Positions 10,241-21,998 of a stretch of 64,000 nt of DNA are shown here, piece after piece. The notes under the pieces are model-generated. The model was not told where the DNA came from. It did no database searches and saw only the letters and a list, made by a program, of their open reading frames with translations. Source of the DNA: Eriocheir sinensis (Eukaryota > Arthropoda > Malacostraca > Decapoda > Varunidae); assembly GCF_024679095.1 (NCBI RefSeq), contig NC_066516.1, positions 23,518,218-23,582,217 on the forward strand. Direction: 5' to 3'. Both the position numbers and the translations under genes were made by a program. Within the stretch, counting starts at the first letter, position 1, and each line of letters starts with the position of its first letter.

Positions 10241-11011
10241 TGGTAAGCATTTTTTCTAGTTAATGAGGTGACGAAAAATGGTGTTCTCAAGGTTAGCCTA
10301 TGACGCAGGAACTCCCATTGTGATACCTTGTAAAAAAAAAGTGGAATGACGAAGGAAACATTTTTACCGCAAACGAATAATTATGAAGGATTCGCCAGTA
10401 TTCTTTTAACGAGGCGACGCAAAAACGAGAATGAGTGCGCGGTTATCCCAAAGGTCAAGTGTTTGAAATAGTATTCAATTCTACTCTGAACTTACTAGCT
10501 CTGACTGGAAAGGTTTCGGAGGAGGAGGGAGAGAGAAGAGTGAGGAAGACAGAAAAAAAGAGGGAAAAAAGAGATGAGGCAAAGAGGGAAAGGGTTTGAA
10601 AGACAGGAAAAAGATAAAAAACAAAAGAGGTTTCCCTCCTTGTGGGTTTCAGAGGCCGTGTTATATCCTTCTTTGCTTTTTGGGGAATAACTTTTTAACT
10701 AAGCGTCAGATAAGGATGATAACTTGTTTGGCAGATTATGTTTTAGACTCCATGTTCAATGTAACACGGTCTCTGAAACCTATATTACGTGGTGTCATGC
10801 CGGGGCAGTGTAAGGAGGACTCGATCCTTATACACAGTGACAGCATTACAGCGTCTATGAAATTTCTGAACTCTATTTAATGGGTGACTCTTATAGCTGC
10901 TTCTATGGTGAAAGCAGCTTATAGGGGACTGAAACTAATAAAAAATGCACTAATATCAAAAAAGTGAAATATGTGGTAATGAAAGGGACGGAAGGAAGGA
11001 ATGAGGAGGTG
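10241..11011. other. No recognised feature
   Basis: Unique sequence of mixed composition. The 94-aa frame at 10596-10880 has no recognisable domain or codon bias and is not called. Confidence 0.5.
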
Positions 11012-11300
11012 GATGAGATGAACGAGGAGGAAAAAGAGAAAAAAAAAACTGTGGGAGAGTGAAATGCTTGTATTAGTCTGAGTTAGCTTGCTTGCCCTAG
11101 ATAGAAAGACAGACAAAAATATGATATTGTAGCAGTGTAGTGATGCCCTCTACGTCGATGAGATGGACGAGGAGGAAAAAGAGGAAGGAAAAACTGTGGG
11201 AGAGTGAAATGCTCGTATCAGTCTGAGTCAGCTTGCCTGCCACAGATAGAGAGACAGACAAGTAGGTAGTGTAGAAGAGTAGTGATGCCCTCTATACGTC
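11012..11300. repeat. ~145-bp tandem duplication
   Basis: AACTGTGGGAGAGTGAAATG recurs in both halves, and both end in GTAGTGATGCCCTCTA. The copies start near 11012 and 11158 and differ by scattered substitutions. Confidence 0.9.
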
Positions 11301-11679
11301 GACAAAGCTTTGGAAATCCCCAGTTACATCATTATCGAACCAACGACCTAGTGCAAAAAATTCCAAACACGCTAGCTCATAAAAGGCACAAAAAGTTACG
11401 TGTTTCAATGGGCAAGACCACAAGGACCACGGTTTTATTTTTATTTACCTTTTTTTTTTTTTGGCAGCGCTGGTGACAAGGGGCGTAGGTGTGGTTGTGG
11501 TTAAGACTGGTCTAGACTGGTTTTCCTTAACTTGATGATGATGATGATGATGATGATGTGGAATCGCCTTTGTAACGACTCCGAAAAACTTAGGTTAAAT
11601 TGGGTCGGTGTTTTTTTGTGTTCTTTAATCTATAAGAGCTGTGTGCACCCTCTCTCCCTCCCTCCCTCCCTCTTGTCTC
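11301..11679. other. No gene recognised; short (GAT)n
   Basis: Unique sequence with a T run near 11450, a (GAT)n run at about 11534-11559 and a TCCC-rich patch near 11650. Confidence 0.5.
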
Positions 11680-11905
11680 CTAATTAGTTACCATTTGCTA
11701 GGAAGTTGCAACCCAAACAGTTAACAGGGTTGGACTTATACAAAAAAGACGCAAGGAAGGATAGGCATAGATGAGAGGAAGGAAGAAAGTGAAGCCTAAT
11801 TAGATGTCTCTTCGCTAGAAAGGTGCAAAACAAACAGTAACAAGGCTAAACTAAAGAAAAAAGAAGACAAGAAAGGAAGGAGAGGCATAGAGGAAAAACG
11901 AGGAA
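11680..11905. repeat. Degenerate ~118-bp duplication
   Basis: Two diverged units share a TAATTAG start, a GCTAG(G/A)AAG-like block, AACAGT, and GGAAGGA-AGGCATAGA at matching offsets. Confidence 0.65.
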
Positions 11906-12359
11906 GGACGAGGGGAAAAGAAGGAAGGGAAAGCAGTACTGAGAGCAATGTATGAGCCTTCCATCGTCTACTATTTTAAGTGTGGCATCAGTTATAACAA
12001 AAGACTGAGCGAGACAAAGCTAACCTGGACCACACAGCTCAGGGGGAAGGCTTGTAGGGGGCGGCGTGACGCGAGGGAGTGTCACTAATATGTCCTTCCT
12101 GCCTTCCGTCCTTCCTCCTCGGGGCGGCACGTGGTCACCTGGTGGGGAGGACAGCCTGTAGGGAGGAGAAGTTGTCATCAGGGACATTCATCACGTGAGG
12201 AGAAGTAAGTTAGGTCTTCCTCCCTCCCTTATTCTCCCTTCCGTCCCTCCCTCCCTTCTCCCCTTCCCCCCCTCCCCAACACGGGTCTAATTAGCGCCAA
12301 ACAATGTCTTTACCAGTGATTGTGTCGTTTCCTTTCCGTTGTTTTTGTTCTTTCGTTAC
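11906..12359. other. No recognised feature
   Basis: Mixed GC content with a C/T-rich patch at 12215-12280. No gene or repeat family recognised. Confidence 0.5.
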
Positions 12360-12633
<274 letters not shown>

Positions 12634-12716
12634 CTCTTCCCCCAACACGCGGGGTCAAGTTACAGTTTTCGGGGTCATCAAGGTCACGCCGGGAGGACCT
12701 CGTGACGTAATGACCT

Positions 12717-12790
12717 CCTCCTCCTCCTCCTCCTCCTCCTCCTCCTCCCTCCTTACTTCCTCTACAAACCTTGACTACATAATAACTGCT

Positions 12791-12827
<37 letters not shown>

Positions 12828-12939
12828 ATTGCCTAACTCTTCTTTAAATTCACTTATCTAATCTATATATCAAAATTATACATATGGGGGAAAAAAAAAA
12901 ACGGGAAAACAACTGAAGGATTGAATTTAGCGGTTGTCA

Positions 12940-12968
<29 letters not shown>
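12717..12968. repeat. (CCT)n and two (GA)n microsatellites
   Basis: A CCT run at 12717-12748, a GA run at about 12793-12823 and another at about 12940-12967, separated by short unique sequence. Confidence 0.9.
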
Positions 12969-12971
<3 letters not shown>

Positions 12972-13192
12972 AAGGGTACGATAGAGGTGAGGGAAGGGAG
13001 GAAGACTGGTGGGGGTATAAGTTGTAGGGGTAGAGAGAGAGGGAGAGAAAGAGAGAGGGAGGTTATGGAGGGGTGGGGAGAAGCTAGCGGGAGCATCATC
13101 AATATTGTTATGACGCGACACTCCACAGTAAAGAGTTCCGCCTGACACTGTTTGTTTGCTGAGCCTCTCCGTGTCGCTGCCTGATCTAGCTA

Positions 13193-13198
<6 letters not shown>

Positions 13199-13252
<54 letters not shown>

Positions 13253-13690
13253 ATACTTCATTTTCTCCGCCATCTTCACTCCTATCTCTCTCTTTTCCTT
13301 CCTATTTCACTCTTAAATGCTCCCTCTTTTATTTTTTTATCTTTTCCCTGTTTTTCACACCCTTTCCCTCTTTGTCTCATCTCCGTTTTTCCTCCCTTTT
13401 TTCTTCGTCTTCCTCACCCTTCTCTTCCCTCTCCCTCTCCCTTTCCACACCTCTTTCCTCACTTATCTCAAACTCCTTTCCTTCCATCCCTTCGTCACTC
13501 CTTCCGTCGCTTCTTCACCCTTGCCTAATCTTGTTATAGCAGACCTTTGTTTTTCTCTATATTCTTTTCCATAATGTTTTCTTTTTCCTCTGATCATTCT
13601 CTGCACCTCTTCCTTTCTTCCTTTCCGCTCTCCTTTTTCCTCATTTCTTTCTCTCCTCTTTTCCTGCCCCCCCCCCCTTTTTTTTTTGCT
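13199..13690. repeat. (CT)n followed by polypyrimidine tract
   Basis: About 25 CT units at 13199-13249, then over 400 bp of C/T-rich + strand ending in C and T homopolymer runs near 13670-13690. Confidence 0.9.
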
Positions 13691-14129
13691 ACAACAGTAA
13701 TATTTAAAAATAGTAACAAAATACCGTCATTGGTTGCAAAGTTATCGCAGTTCAAAGTTGGTCTGACTTTTGACTTACTTTTTATTCAGAAAATGGCGCT
13801 TGGTACTTTATAGAAACAGGTGTTCGCAATATATCTTCTCCAAACCTCTTCCTGTCGCCTTTCCTTTCAATATTCTTTCGATATTTGGATAATTTTCTTC
13901 GCTGTATTTTTTTCTCCTTTCTGCCTTCCTCTTAACTCCTTCGTGTAACCTTTCCTCTCTATTTTCCTTCAAGACTCGGGTAATTTTCTCCGCCGCATCC
14001 TTCACACTTTCCCTCAACAGCCCCAAACGTGACCCTGAGCCGCGCGGCGTGAGCACCAGCTAAGGTCACGGAGCCGCCACTCACGAGGGCGCGGGGCAGG
14101 GCGTGACGCGATCCAGGACCCATTTTATT

Positions 14130-15360
14130 ATGTTCTTTCCTTTTCTTCCCCTTTTTTTCTGAGATGCGTAATCCGTGTTTTCTTGCGTCATTTCTTATCT
14201 TAGCAGTGATTATTCTTGTGTCTCTTCCGTGTTCACTTTTATTTATGTTAATGTTCCTGACTTTTCTTCCCTTTTTTTTTTATCCATGCCGAGGTGCGTG
14301 AAACGTTTTTTTTATTTAACGTTTTTTCTTGCGTAATTTCTTATCGTAGCAGCGAGTATTCTTGTGTAAGTCTTCCGCGTTTACTTGTATTTATTTTTTT
14401 ATGCTGATTCCTTTTCGTTCCCTTTTTTATTCTGGTAAGGTGCGTAACCCCATTCTTATTAACCTTTTTCTTGCGTCATCACTTATTTTAGCTGCGTTTC
14501 TTATATCTCTTCCGTATTCACTTGCGTTTTTTTATGTTCTTTCCTTTTCGTTCCCTTTTTTTCTGGTAAGCTGCGTAAACTGTCTTCTATTAACCTTTTT
14601 CTTGCGTCATCATTTATTTTAGCCGCGTTTCATCTTTTATATCTTCCGTATTCACTTGCGTTTTTTCTGTTCTTTCCTTTTCGTTCCCTTTTTTTCTGGT
14701 AAGCTGCGTAAACTGTCTTCTATTAACCTTTTTCTTGCTTCATTTCGTATTTTACCCGTGTTTCTTCTTGTATCTTTTCAGTGTTCTCTTTTATTTATTT
14801 TCATGTTCCTTTCCTTTCTCTCCCTTTTTTTCTGATAAGGTGCGTAACCCCTTTTTTATTAACCATTTTCTTGCTTCATTTCTTATCTTATTCGCGTTTC
14901 TTCTTGTATCTTTTCCGTGTTCACTTTCATTTATTCTTTTGTTCCTTCCTTTTCTACTCTTTCTTTCTGGTCAGCTGCGTAATTTCCTTTTTTTGCTCCT
15001 TCCTATTCTTAACTTTCTTTCTGGTCAGCTGCGTAAGTTTTATTAAGAAAGTTTCCTTTGCGTCATGTCTTGAATTAGTTGCGTCTCTTTTTGTATCTCT
15101 TCCGTGTTTAACTTTTATTTTTCACTTTCATTTATTTTTTTGCTCCTTCCTATTCTTCCCTTTTTCTTCTGGTCAGCTGCGTAAGTTTTATTAGAAAAGT
15201 CTCCCTTGCGTCATGTCTTAAATTCGTTGCGTCTCTTTTTGTATCTCTTCCGTGTTTAACTTATTTTTGTTATGTTCCTTCTTTCCTTTTTTTCCCGGTT
15301 ATTGATTTTTTTCTTGTTCCTCTCTCTTTCCTTATTTTCTGGCGAGCTGCAGCGCAATAC
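14130..15360. repeat. Degenerate ~133-bp satellite array, about 10 units
   Basis: A unit signature TCTGGTAAGCTGCGTAA recurs near 14157, 14290, 14431, 14561, 14694, 14829, 14965, 15020, 15169 and 15340. Spacing is mostly 130-149 bp, with one short (55 bp) and one long unit. Between signatures the shared blocks are TTATTAACC, CTTGCGTCAT and CTTCCGTGTTCACTT. The middle units (14431-14829) are most alike. Confidence 0.85.
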
Positions 15361-15824
15361 CTTTTTTTTTAGTATTAACGTTTATCTTACCTCATTGTCA
15401 TTTCTTGTTTCTCCTCCGTGTATAACTTGTACTTATCTATTATTCTCAGTTATGCATGATTCTTCAAGGTTCAGATTTTTCTTTTTTAATATTTTTTTTG
15501 TGTGTTTGATATTTCCCTCGCCTTTTTTTTCTGCATAGCCCTTGGTCAACCCCTTCTTCGTACCGTTAAGAAAGACGCAGAAAAGAATATATAGACAAAA
15601 GCTTCCAATCACTCGTATCTAGCGAGGAAAAAGAGAGAAGGAAAAATACCAACTCATGGAGATGGATAAAAAAATGGAAAAAGACACACTAGCGCAGTCA
15701 CTCCTGTAGTCACTCGTGTTCCGTGAAGGCCGTACTTTGTTTCTGCCGTTAATTTATGCTCACGATGGAAGAAAACGGAACGTGAAACAAAAGCGCGTGA
15801 GAGGATTGAATTACGCATTACTGT

Positions 15825-15830
<6 letters not shown>
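15361..15830. other. No recognised feature
   Basis: T-rich, then mixed unique sequence; nothing recognised. Confidence 0.5.
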
Positions 15831-15883
<53 letters not shown>

Positions 15884-15922
15884 ATTCTTTCATTCTTAGA
15901 TTCTTTCATTCTTCCTCTTTTC

Positions 15923-15988
<66 letters not shown>
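15831..15988. repeat. Two (TC)n microsatellites
   Basis: TC runs at 15831-15880 and about 15930-15988, separated by a pyrimidine-rich 50 bp. Confidence 0.95.
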
Positions 15989-15991
<3 letters not shown>

Positions 15992-16019
15992 CCGGGGTGG
16001 GAGTGACAGCTCAATAGAA

Positions 16020-16690
16020 AGACTAAGCCACCTCGCGACTTTTACAATCCTCCTGTTTCCTTCACCTCTCCCTCCCTTCCCCTCCTCTCCCCGACTTTCT
16101 CCTTCCTTACTTCCTTGGTCTTAAATCTTATAAGGCGACGGGAGTGAATGTATTAAACTACTACACTTTTTCCTTCCCTTGTTTTCTCGCTTTCTTCCTT
16201 GTCTAAGATCTCAAGGAGGACACGGAATCGCATGCAAGTCATCAGATATAAATTCTATAATGTATATGACAGAATCGGTGGAGGTGGTAGCTGGGATTGG
16301 TACCGCTGCTGCTAATGATGATGAGTGGTCAGTGAGAGAGAGAAATGGCAAGGTGGTGGTGGTGGTGGTGGTGGTTGGTTCCTGCTGCAGTAACGCGGGG
16401 GAGGGAGAGGAGGGGAGGGAGGGGGCTGTTACGGCTGTGGGGGGCGGCAGGTAGTAGCCATGCAGTACAGCTTCCTCAGAGGGACATCCGGCGGGGGCGT
16501 GGGTGGCTCTCGGCGGCACTGTGACCCCCGCCGAGCCGCCCCGCCGCCTTGTAATTACCGGACGGCCGCCGACACCCTACACCGGCCTGCCGTCGCCTGT
16601 CCACCCGCCACGCCAGGCCAAGTCGACGGGTTGCCCAGGACTACCTACGCGGGCTGGTCAGGTTCCGGCGATTGGTGAGGCGGTGCTTTG
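16020..16690. other. No gene recognised; short (GGT)n
   Basis: GC content rises between 16380 and 16680, and a GGT run lies near 16355-16375. No domain or codon pattern supports a gene. Confidence 0.45.
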
Positions 16691-16960
16691 TGAGGGTGAT
16701 GAGGGTGTGGAGGGGATGAGAACGATGAGGGTGCGAGGGTATGAGCTTAATGAGGGTGTGAGAATGAAGAGGGTGTTGTGGTTTGGTGTGTTAATTAATA
16801 TGAGTGTGTGAGTACATGAAGGCGTGAGGATGATAAGGGTCTGGCTGTGTGGATGTCAGGATGAGAGGGTGCAAGGGTGATTGGGGTGATGACGTGCAGG
16901 AGTGTAGGGATGTGAGGGTGTGAGGACGTGGGTGTAGGAGTGCATGAAGTTGTGATGCTG
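16691..16960. repeat. Degenerate GAGGGTGTGAGG-type repeats
   Basis: Irregular 12-30 bp repeats of GATGAGGGTG and GTGTGAGGATG-like words. Confidence 0.7.
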
Positions 16961-16978
16961 TTATGGGGTAGAAGACTG

Positions 16979-17257
16979 TAAGTGAGGGTGTATGTAAACG
17001 TGTGATTGAGACTGTGCGAGACTGATTGTAGTGCGTGTGTAAGGGTGTGCATATTTACCTGACTGAACGTAACTGATTGTGTGAAAATGTGAAACTGTTT
17101 GAGGATGTAGCGTGCATGTAAGTGACGATGTATGTAAACGTGTGATTGAGACTGTGCGAGACTGATTGTAGTGCGTGTGTAAGGGTGTGACTATTTACCT
17201 GACTGAACGTGATGATTGTGTGAAAATGTGAAACTGTTTGAGGATGTAGCGTGCATG
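16979..17257. repeat. 139-140-bp tandem duplication
   Basis: GTATGTAAACGTGTGATTGA occurs at 16990 and 17130. The following 120 bp are nearly identical, including TGAAACTGTTTGAGGATGTA. Confidence 0.95.
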
Positions 17258-17675
17258 TAAGTGTTTGAGTGTGATAACCTGTGTGCGAGCGACGGCCAAG
17301 GATACTACAAACTCTCCCTTTCTAGACTATCCCCTTGACATCAGCTCCAACGTCATCAGTCATCCAGACCGCGCTTCCTACCGTTTCTATGTACAAATTT
17401 TACGGTTTAATGGCTTTACATCCAACGTATTGATATGCTTCAGTTAGTAATAGTAAGGCAGAATAACCATGACTAGATGTATGTGGACTATATGGTGTTA
17501 AACAGTTTAGAAGTTGCCGTAATGACTGATAATAAACGACATCTAATAGAAGGGGAGTTTGCAATACGACCGTGACATAGTGTAAGATTCATGCCAGAAT
17601 AACTACCGAAGAGACACGAGGTAGAGAGTCCATGTGTTCAGTCGAGGATGATAATTATAACATGTAACCCTACTA

Positions 17676-17677
<2 letters not shown>
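17258..17677. other. No recognised feature
   Basis: Unique sequence; nothing recognised on either strand. Confidence 0.5.

Positions 17678-17714
<37 letters not shown>
17678..17714. repeat. (TG)n microsatellite
   Basis: About 18 TG units. Confidence 0.95.
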
Positions 17715-17716
<2 letters not shown>

Positions 17717-17839
17717 CGGCCTCAGATGGTGCCTAACGTAAAGGTCATCCGGGTCCCGCTGCCTCGTGACCCCCGGTGAGGTCATAAGGGCACAGGACGC
17801 CCAGACCACCGGGGCGGCCAGCACGTGGGGCGGAGGTGG

Positions 17840-18240
17840 TGACAGACGGGGCGAGGAAGAGGAGGAGGAGGAGAAAGAAGGAAAGGTGGAAGTGCAAGGA
17901 GGGTGAAATGAGAAGGAAGAGTGGAGAAGAACTGAGGACGATGATGATGAGGAGGAAAGGATGGAGAAGTAATGAGGATGATGAGGAGGAGGAAGAAAAA
18001 TGGCAAAGAGAGAACAAGGACGAGGAGATAGGTTAGAGAGGAAAGAGGAGGAGGAGTAGGGTGAAGGAAAGCGAAAGGAAAGCTGAAACACCGAGAAGAA
18101 GAAGGGGGAGAAGGCGGAGGAGGAGAAAAAACAAGGAAGAGAAGGGAAAGCGAGAATGAGAGAATGTCGTTTGTCAAGTACTAATGCGAAAATAATAATT
18201 AAGTTGCAGAACAAAGGCATTCGTCTGTGCTACAACAATA

Positions 18241-18274
<34 letters not shown>

Positions 18275-18275
18275 T
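17840..18275. repeat. Purine-rich tract and (ACT)n
   Basis: 17840-18170 is almost only A and G on the + strand, and the complementary long open frames are artefacts. About 12 ACT units lie at 18240-18275. Confidence 0.85.
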
Positions 18276-18295
18276 TACTACTCCTGTTTTCGTTT

Positions 18296-18538
18296 TTGTT
18301 GGGCGTATAGCGCTGTTAAACTTTCTTGATGGGTCCTGTTGGTCGGTCCCAGTCTGTTAGTGGCGCAGGCAAGTGTTTTATAGTGACGTCATATTGCTGG
18401 GATCATGCTGCTCCCCGGAACTCATCTTTGCTCCTCTCTATAAAGTTTCTCTTAAGTCCGCGTTCATAGGTGACCATCAGGACATGTGGGTAGTCTTAGG
18501 CCACTCGGTGATGACTGAAAATTGTCAGCTTGTAGCGG
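18296..18538 (-). mobile_element. SINE family A, copy 2 (head truncated)
   Basis: Shares with the copy at position 1 the blocks GGCAAGTGTTTTATAGTG, CATGCTGC-CCCC-GAACTC, GGTGACCATCAGGACA and GGCCACTCGGTGATGACTGA, in the same order and orientation. The tRNA-like head is lost just before the B-box, and a 15-bp minisatellite starts almost exactly there. The 3' part (18296-18365) extends beyond what the window-edge copy shows. Confidence 0.75.
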
Positions 18539-18548
18539 CGGGCAGAAG

Positions 18549-19490
18549 TTAGTGGGGGTTAAGTTAGAGGAGGGTTAAGTTAGTGGGGGTTGAGTTTGTG
18601 GGGGTTAAGTTAGTGGGGGTTAAGTTAGTGTGGGCTAAGTTAGTGGGGGTTATGTTTGAGGTGGTTTAAGTTTGTGGGGGTTGAGTTTGTGGGGGTTAAG
18701 TTAGTGGGGGTTAAGTTAGTGGGGGTTAAGTTAGTGGGGGTTAAGTTAGTGGGCGTAAGTTAGTGGGGGTTAAGTTAGTTAGTGGGGTTGAGTTTGTGGG
18801 GGTTAAGTTAGTGGGGGTTGAGTGTGTGGGGGTTAAGTTAGTGGGGGTTAAGTTAGAGGAGGGTTAAGTTAGTGGGGGTTAAGTTTGTGGGGGTTTAAGT
18901 TAGTGGGGGTTGAGTGTGTGGGGGTTAAGTTAGTGAGTGTTAAGTTAGTGGGGGTTAAGTTAGTGGGGGTTAAGTTAGTGAGGGTTGAGTTAGTGGGGGT
19001 TAAGTAAGTGAGGGCTAAGTTAGTGAGGGCAAAGTTAGTGGGGGTTAAGTTAGTGAGGGTTAAGTTAGTGAGGGCTAAGTTAGTGAGGGCAAAGTTAGTG
19101 GGGGTTAAGTTAGTGAGGGCAAAGTTAGAGGAGGGTTAAGTTAGTGGGGGTTGAGTTTGTGGGGGTTTAAGTTAGTGGGGGTTGAGTGTGTGGGGGTTAA
19201 GTTATTGAGTGTTAAGTTAGTGGGGGTTAAGTTAGTGGGGTTAAGTTAGTGAGGGCAAAGTGAGGGGGGGTTAAGTTAGTGAGGGCTAAGTTAGTGAGGG
19301 CAAAGTTAGTGGGGGTTAAGTTAGTGGGGGTTAAGTTAGTGAGGGTTAAGTTAGTAGGGGTTAAGTAAGTGAGGGCTAAGTTAGTGAGGGCAAAGTTAGT
19401 GGGGGTTAAGTTAGTGGGGGTTAAGTTAGTGAGGGTTAAGTTAGTGAGGGTTAAGTTAGTGAGGGCAAAGTTAGTGGGGGTTAAGTTAGT
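18549..19490. repeat. G-rich 15-bp minisatellite, about 60 units
   Basis: About 940 bp of the unit TTAGTGGGGGTTAAG and variants (TTAGTGAGGGCAAAG, TTTGTGGGGGTTGAG, TTAGAGGAGGGTTAAG). Variant units recur in blocks, which indicates multi-unit duplications. Because 15 is divisible by three, the minus strand reads as a pentapeptide repeat (NLTPT). This is not evidence of a gene. Confidence 0.95.
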
Positions 19491-20215
19491 CACCACATCC
19501 TTACTACTACTCTGGTCTTGCATCAGTTAAAGTTACGACCCAATAAAAGCAACTTGTGTCCAGATGAAGAGGTGGATGGGGAAAGGGAAGGGGAGGGGAG
19601 GGCTGGGGAGCAAAGGTGGGGTGAGGGGTGAGGCGATGCTGACCAAGGAGGGGAGAGGGTCAGAGTCAGCAGGAAACTTGTCGCCTCCCCCCAGTACCTC
19701 TCCTCTCCCCCTTCCCCATCCTTCCCCTCCCATTTTCCATCCCCTTTCCCCCTCATTTGCTTGCCTGACCTCCCCAGCGACCTTGCTTATGTCAGGACCA
19801 TCAACACCACGACCATCACCATCACCACCACAAGTGTAGGCCATCCCATTTCCCCTTTGTCCAAACCACCATTTTTCTACCCCACCACCACTGTCACCAC
19901 CATCATCTGCCCATTACCCCCTAACTAAACCACTATTTCTGCTCACACTTCCAAACCACCCCCACAATCCCTACCCCTGTAACCACCATATCCCCAGCAC
20001 CATTTCAACTATAATACAATAGCATGCCCTCTCACCATCACCCTCAATCTTGCCACCCTGCCTCACTAACACTATCACCATTAACACCATCAACCAACCA
20101 TTACGCGCCCTGGAAGTAATATATTTTAAGACGTACGAAACAGCAGCGATGACTCAAATATCTTCCTTCTTATATAGCTGACGACCGCTTCACCCTTCTC
20201 CTCCCGTCTTGTAAG

Positions 20216-20218
<3 letters not shown>
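19491..20218. other. No gene recognised; CCA-rich
   Basis: Purine-rich then C/T-rich, with many ACCACCA words in 19800-20100. No gene signal. Confidence 0.5.
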
Positions 20219-20274
<56 letters not shown>

Positions 20275-20296
20275 TATCATTATCATTATTATTATC

Positions 20297-20349
<53 letters not shown>

Positions 20350-20395
20350 GTAAAACCAGAAAACGAGCCAAGAAATTGTTAATCTGACATCTGAA

Positions 20396-20440
<45 letters not shown>
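20219..20440. repeat. Compound microsatellites (CA)n, (GA)n, (TC)n
   Basis: CA run 20219-20270, GA run about 20299-20346, TC run about 20400-20440. The GA and TC runs are complementary and 53 bp apart, so a hairpin is possible. Confidence 0.95.
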
Positions 20441-20443
<3 letters not shown>

Positions 20444-20919
20444 ATAAACTACCGGAGACATCTTACTGCTCCACCCATCTGCCCGGTTCCCCTCTCTGCC
20501 TCTCCCTCCCCTTCCCTCCACTACCCATTTTCTCTAAGTGCCCGTGCCCCTTCTTATTTACATGAGGGGGCGGCGCACTGCTACCTCCCCTTCCCCTCTG
20601 CGCCCGCACTGAGAGTAGGAAGTAGCGGTGTCTCAGTTCATGGGGCGACACGGGAAGGTGGAATGAGTTGGGTAGAGAGGAGACGGAGCACAGTGTAGGC
20701 TGGCCACCGTTCTAGCATGACTTTTCACCTACGCCTAAGTATGTATAGGAAAAACAGATCTTACCTTTTAATCACAATAGTCAAGTGTAAGGTTAGCGCC
20801 ACCATTTGCCTTTCTCACCCATCCCAGATAGGTATAGCAACTTGTAGACTCCATTTGCCTCGCTGTCAAACGCCTCACTGTCAAACGCCTCGGTGTGTTT
20901 CATGTTCTGATGCCGTAAC
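20441..20919. other. No recognised feature
   Basis: Unique sequence, C/T-rich at the start; nothing recognised. Confidence 0.5.
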
Positions 20920-21312
20920 TCCTGCGCGCTTCTTTCCTTTTCTCGTGAATCACCTCTGCTTCATGTTCTCTCAATGCCTCAGTCCTGCGCGCTACAAGAG
21001 TTTTCCCTTTCTCGTAAAACACAGTATGGTTATCCGGTGCTTCAAGTCCAGCGCGCTACAAGAATTTTCCCGCTCTCGTAAAACACAGTATGGTTGTCCG
21101 GTGCTTCAAGTCCTGCGCGCTACAAGAATTTTCCCGCTCTCGTAAAACACAGTATGGTTGTCCGGTGCTTTAAGTCCTGCGCGCTACTAGAGTTTCCTTT
21201 CCCGTAAAACCCCAACGCTTCATGTTCACGCGGTGCCTCAAGTCCTGTACGCTATATATACTACTGTTTCGCATCCTAGTAAAACCCCAACGCTTCATGT
21301 TCACGCTATGGC
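20920..21312. repeat. 64-bp satellite array (left part)
   Basis: GCGCGCT recurs at 20924, 20987, 21051, 21115 and 21179 (spacing 63-64 bp), with shared blocks TTTTCCCGCTCTCGTAAAAC and GTCCGGTGCTTCAAGTC. A related unit follows near 21247. More diverged units continue at 21562-21760, beyond the inserted TTAA element. Confidence 0.9.
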
Positions 21313-21561
21313 TTAACCTCTTGACTGCGGATTTCCTACAAGAAGGCATCACCAAGCTACAGGAATGGAACAAAAAGTGACTGTTACAATTCAATGAAGA
21401 AAAATGTAAAGTCCTGCACCTTGGAAGGGGATATCCAGCACACCAATACCACATGGGAAACACTCCACTATCCACCACAGAGGCAGAGAAAGACCTGAGA
21501 GCATACGTTACCAGGCTACCAGTGAAAGCCAAATCCGTGCAAATCGCAGCGGACGGGTTAA
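21313..21561. mobile_element. TTAA-flanked element with RT-derived fragment, copy 1
   Basis: The core 21317-21557 is bounded by TTAA on both sides. The ends resemble inverted repeats (TTAACCTCTTGACTGCGG; complement of the right end TTAACCCGTCCGCTGCG), a style seen in piggyBac-like non-autonomous elements. The inside, on the + strand, reads like the region after the RT core of CR1/Jockey-type LINE proteins: LQEW, then FNEEKCKVLH and STTEAEKDL. An in-frame stop interrupts it. It lies inside the 64-bp satellite array, and an intact unit at about 21168 contains TTAA at the matching point. Confidence 0.65.
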
Positions 21562-21760
21562 TTAAAAGTCCTGTTACTTCTGTTTCCCGTCCTCGTAAAA
21601 CACCTGTGCTTCATGCTTTCCCGATGCTAATGTCATATATTCTAATAGATTTTCCTTATCCTGTAAATCACCAGTGGTTCAAGCGTGTGTCATATGTTCT
21701 AAACGCTGCTAGATTTCCCTTCCTAGCAAAACATCAGCGCTTATTAATCACTTTGTTACA
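21562..21760. repeat. 64-bp satellite array (right part, diverged)
   Basis: Resumes with AAGTCCTG and contains CCGTCCTCGTAAAACACC and TTCATGCTTTCCCGATGC-like blocks, matching units left of the insertion with more substitutions. Confidence 0.7.
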
Positions 21761-21917
21761 GCAAGAGAGCAAACCAAAGCAGAGGCCATCCCGAGGTGGA
21801 GCCGTTTGTCGCTTCCCAACGGGCGCGTCACACAGCAGGAGGACGCTAGGCAGACACACGGAGCTGAAGGCTGTCACTTTAAGGCTGTCACTCTCTCTTT
21901 CACCTGCCCCCACCACC

Positions 21918-21921
<4 letters not shown>

Positions 21922-21998
<77 letters not shown>
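21922..21998. repeat. (TC)n microsatellite
   Basis: About 38 TC units with one TCGC interruption near 21971. Confidence 0.95.

Noticed and set aside
10596..10880. A 94-codon frame
   Set aside because: No domain, no codon bias, no polyadenylation signal or splice sites that stand out.
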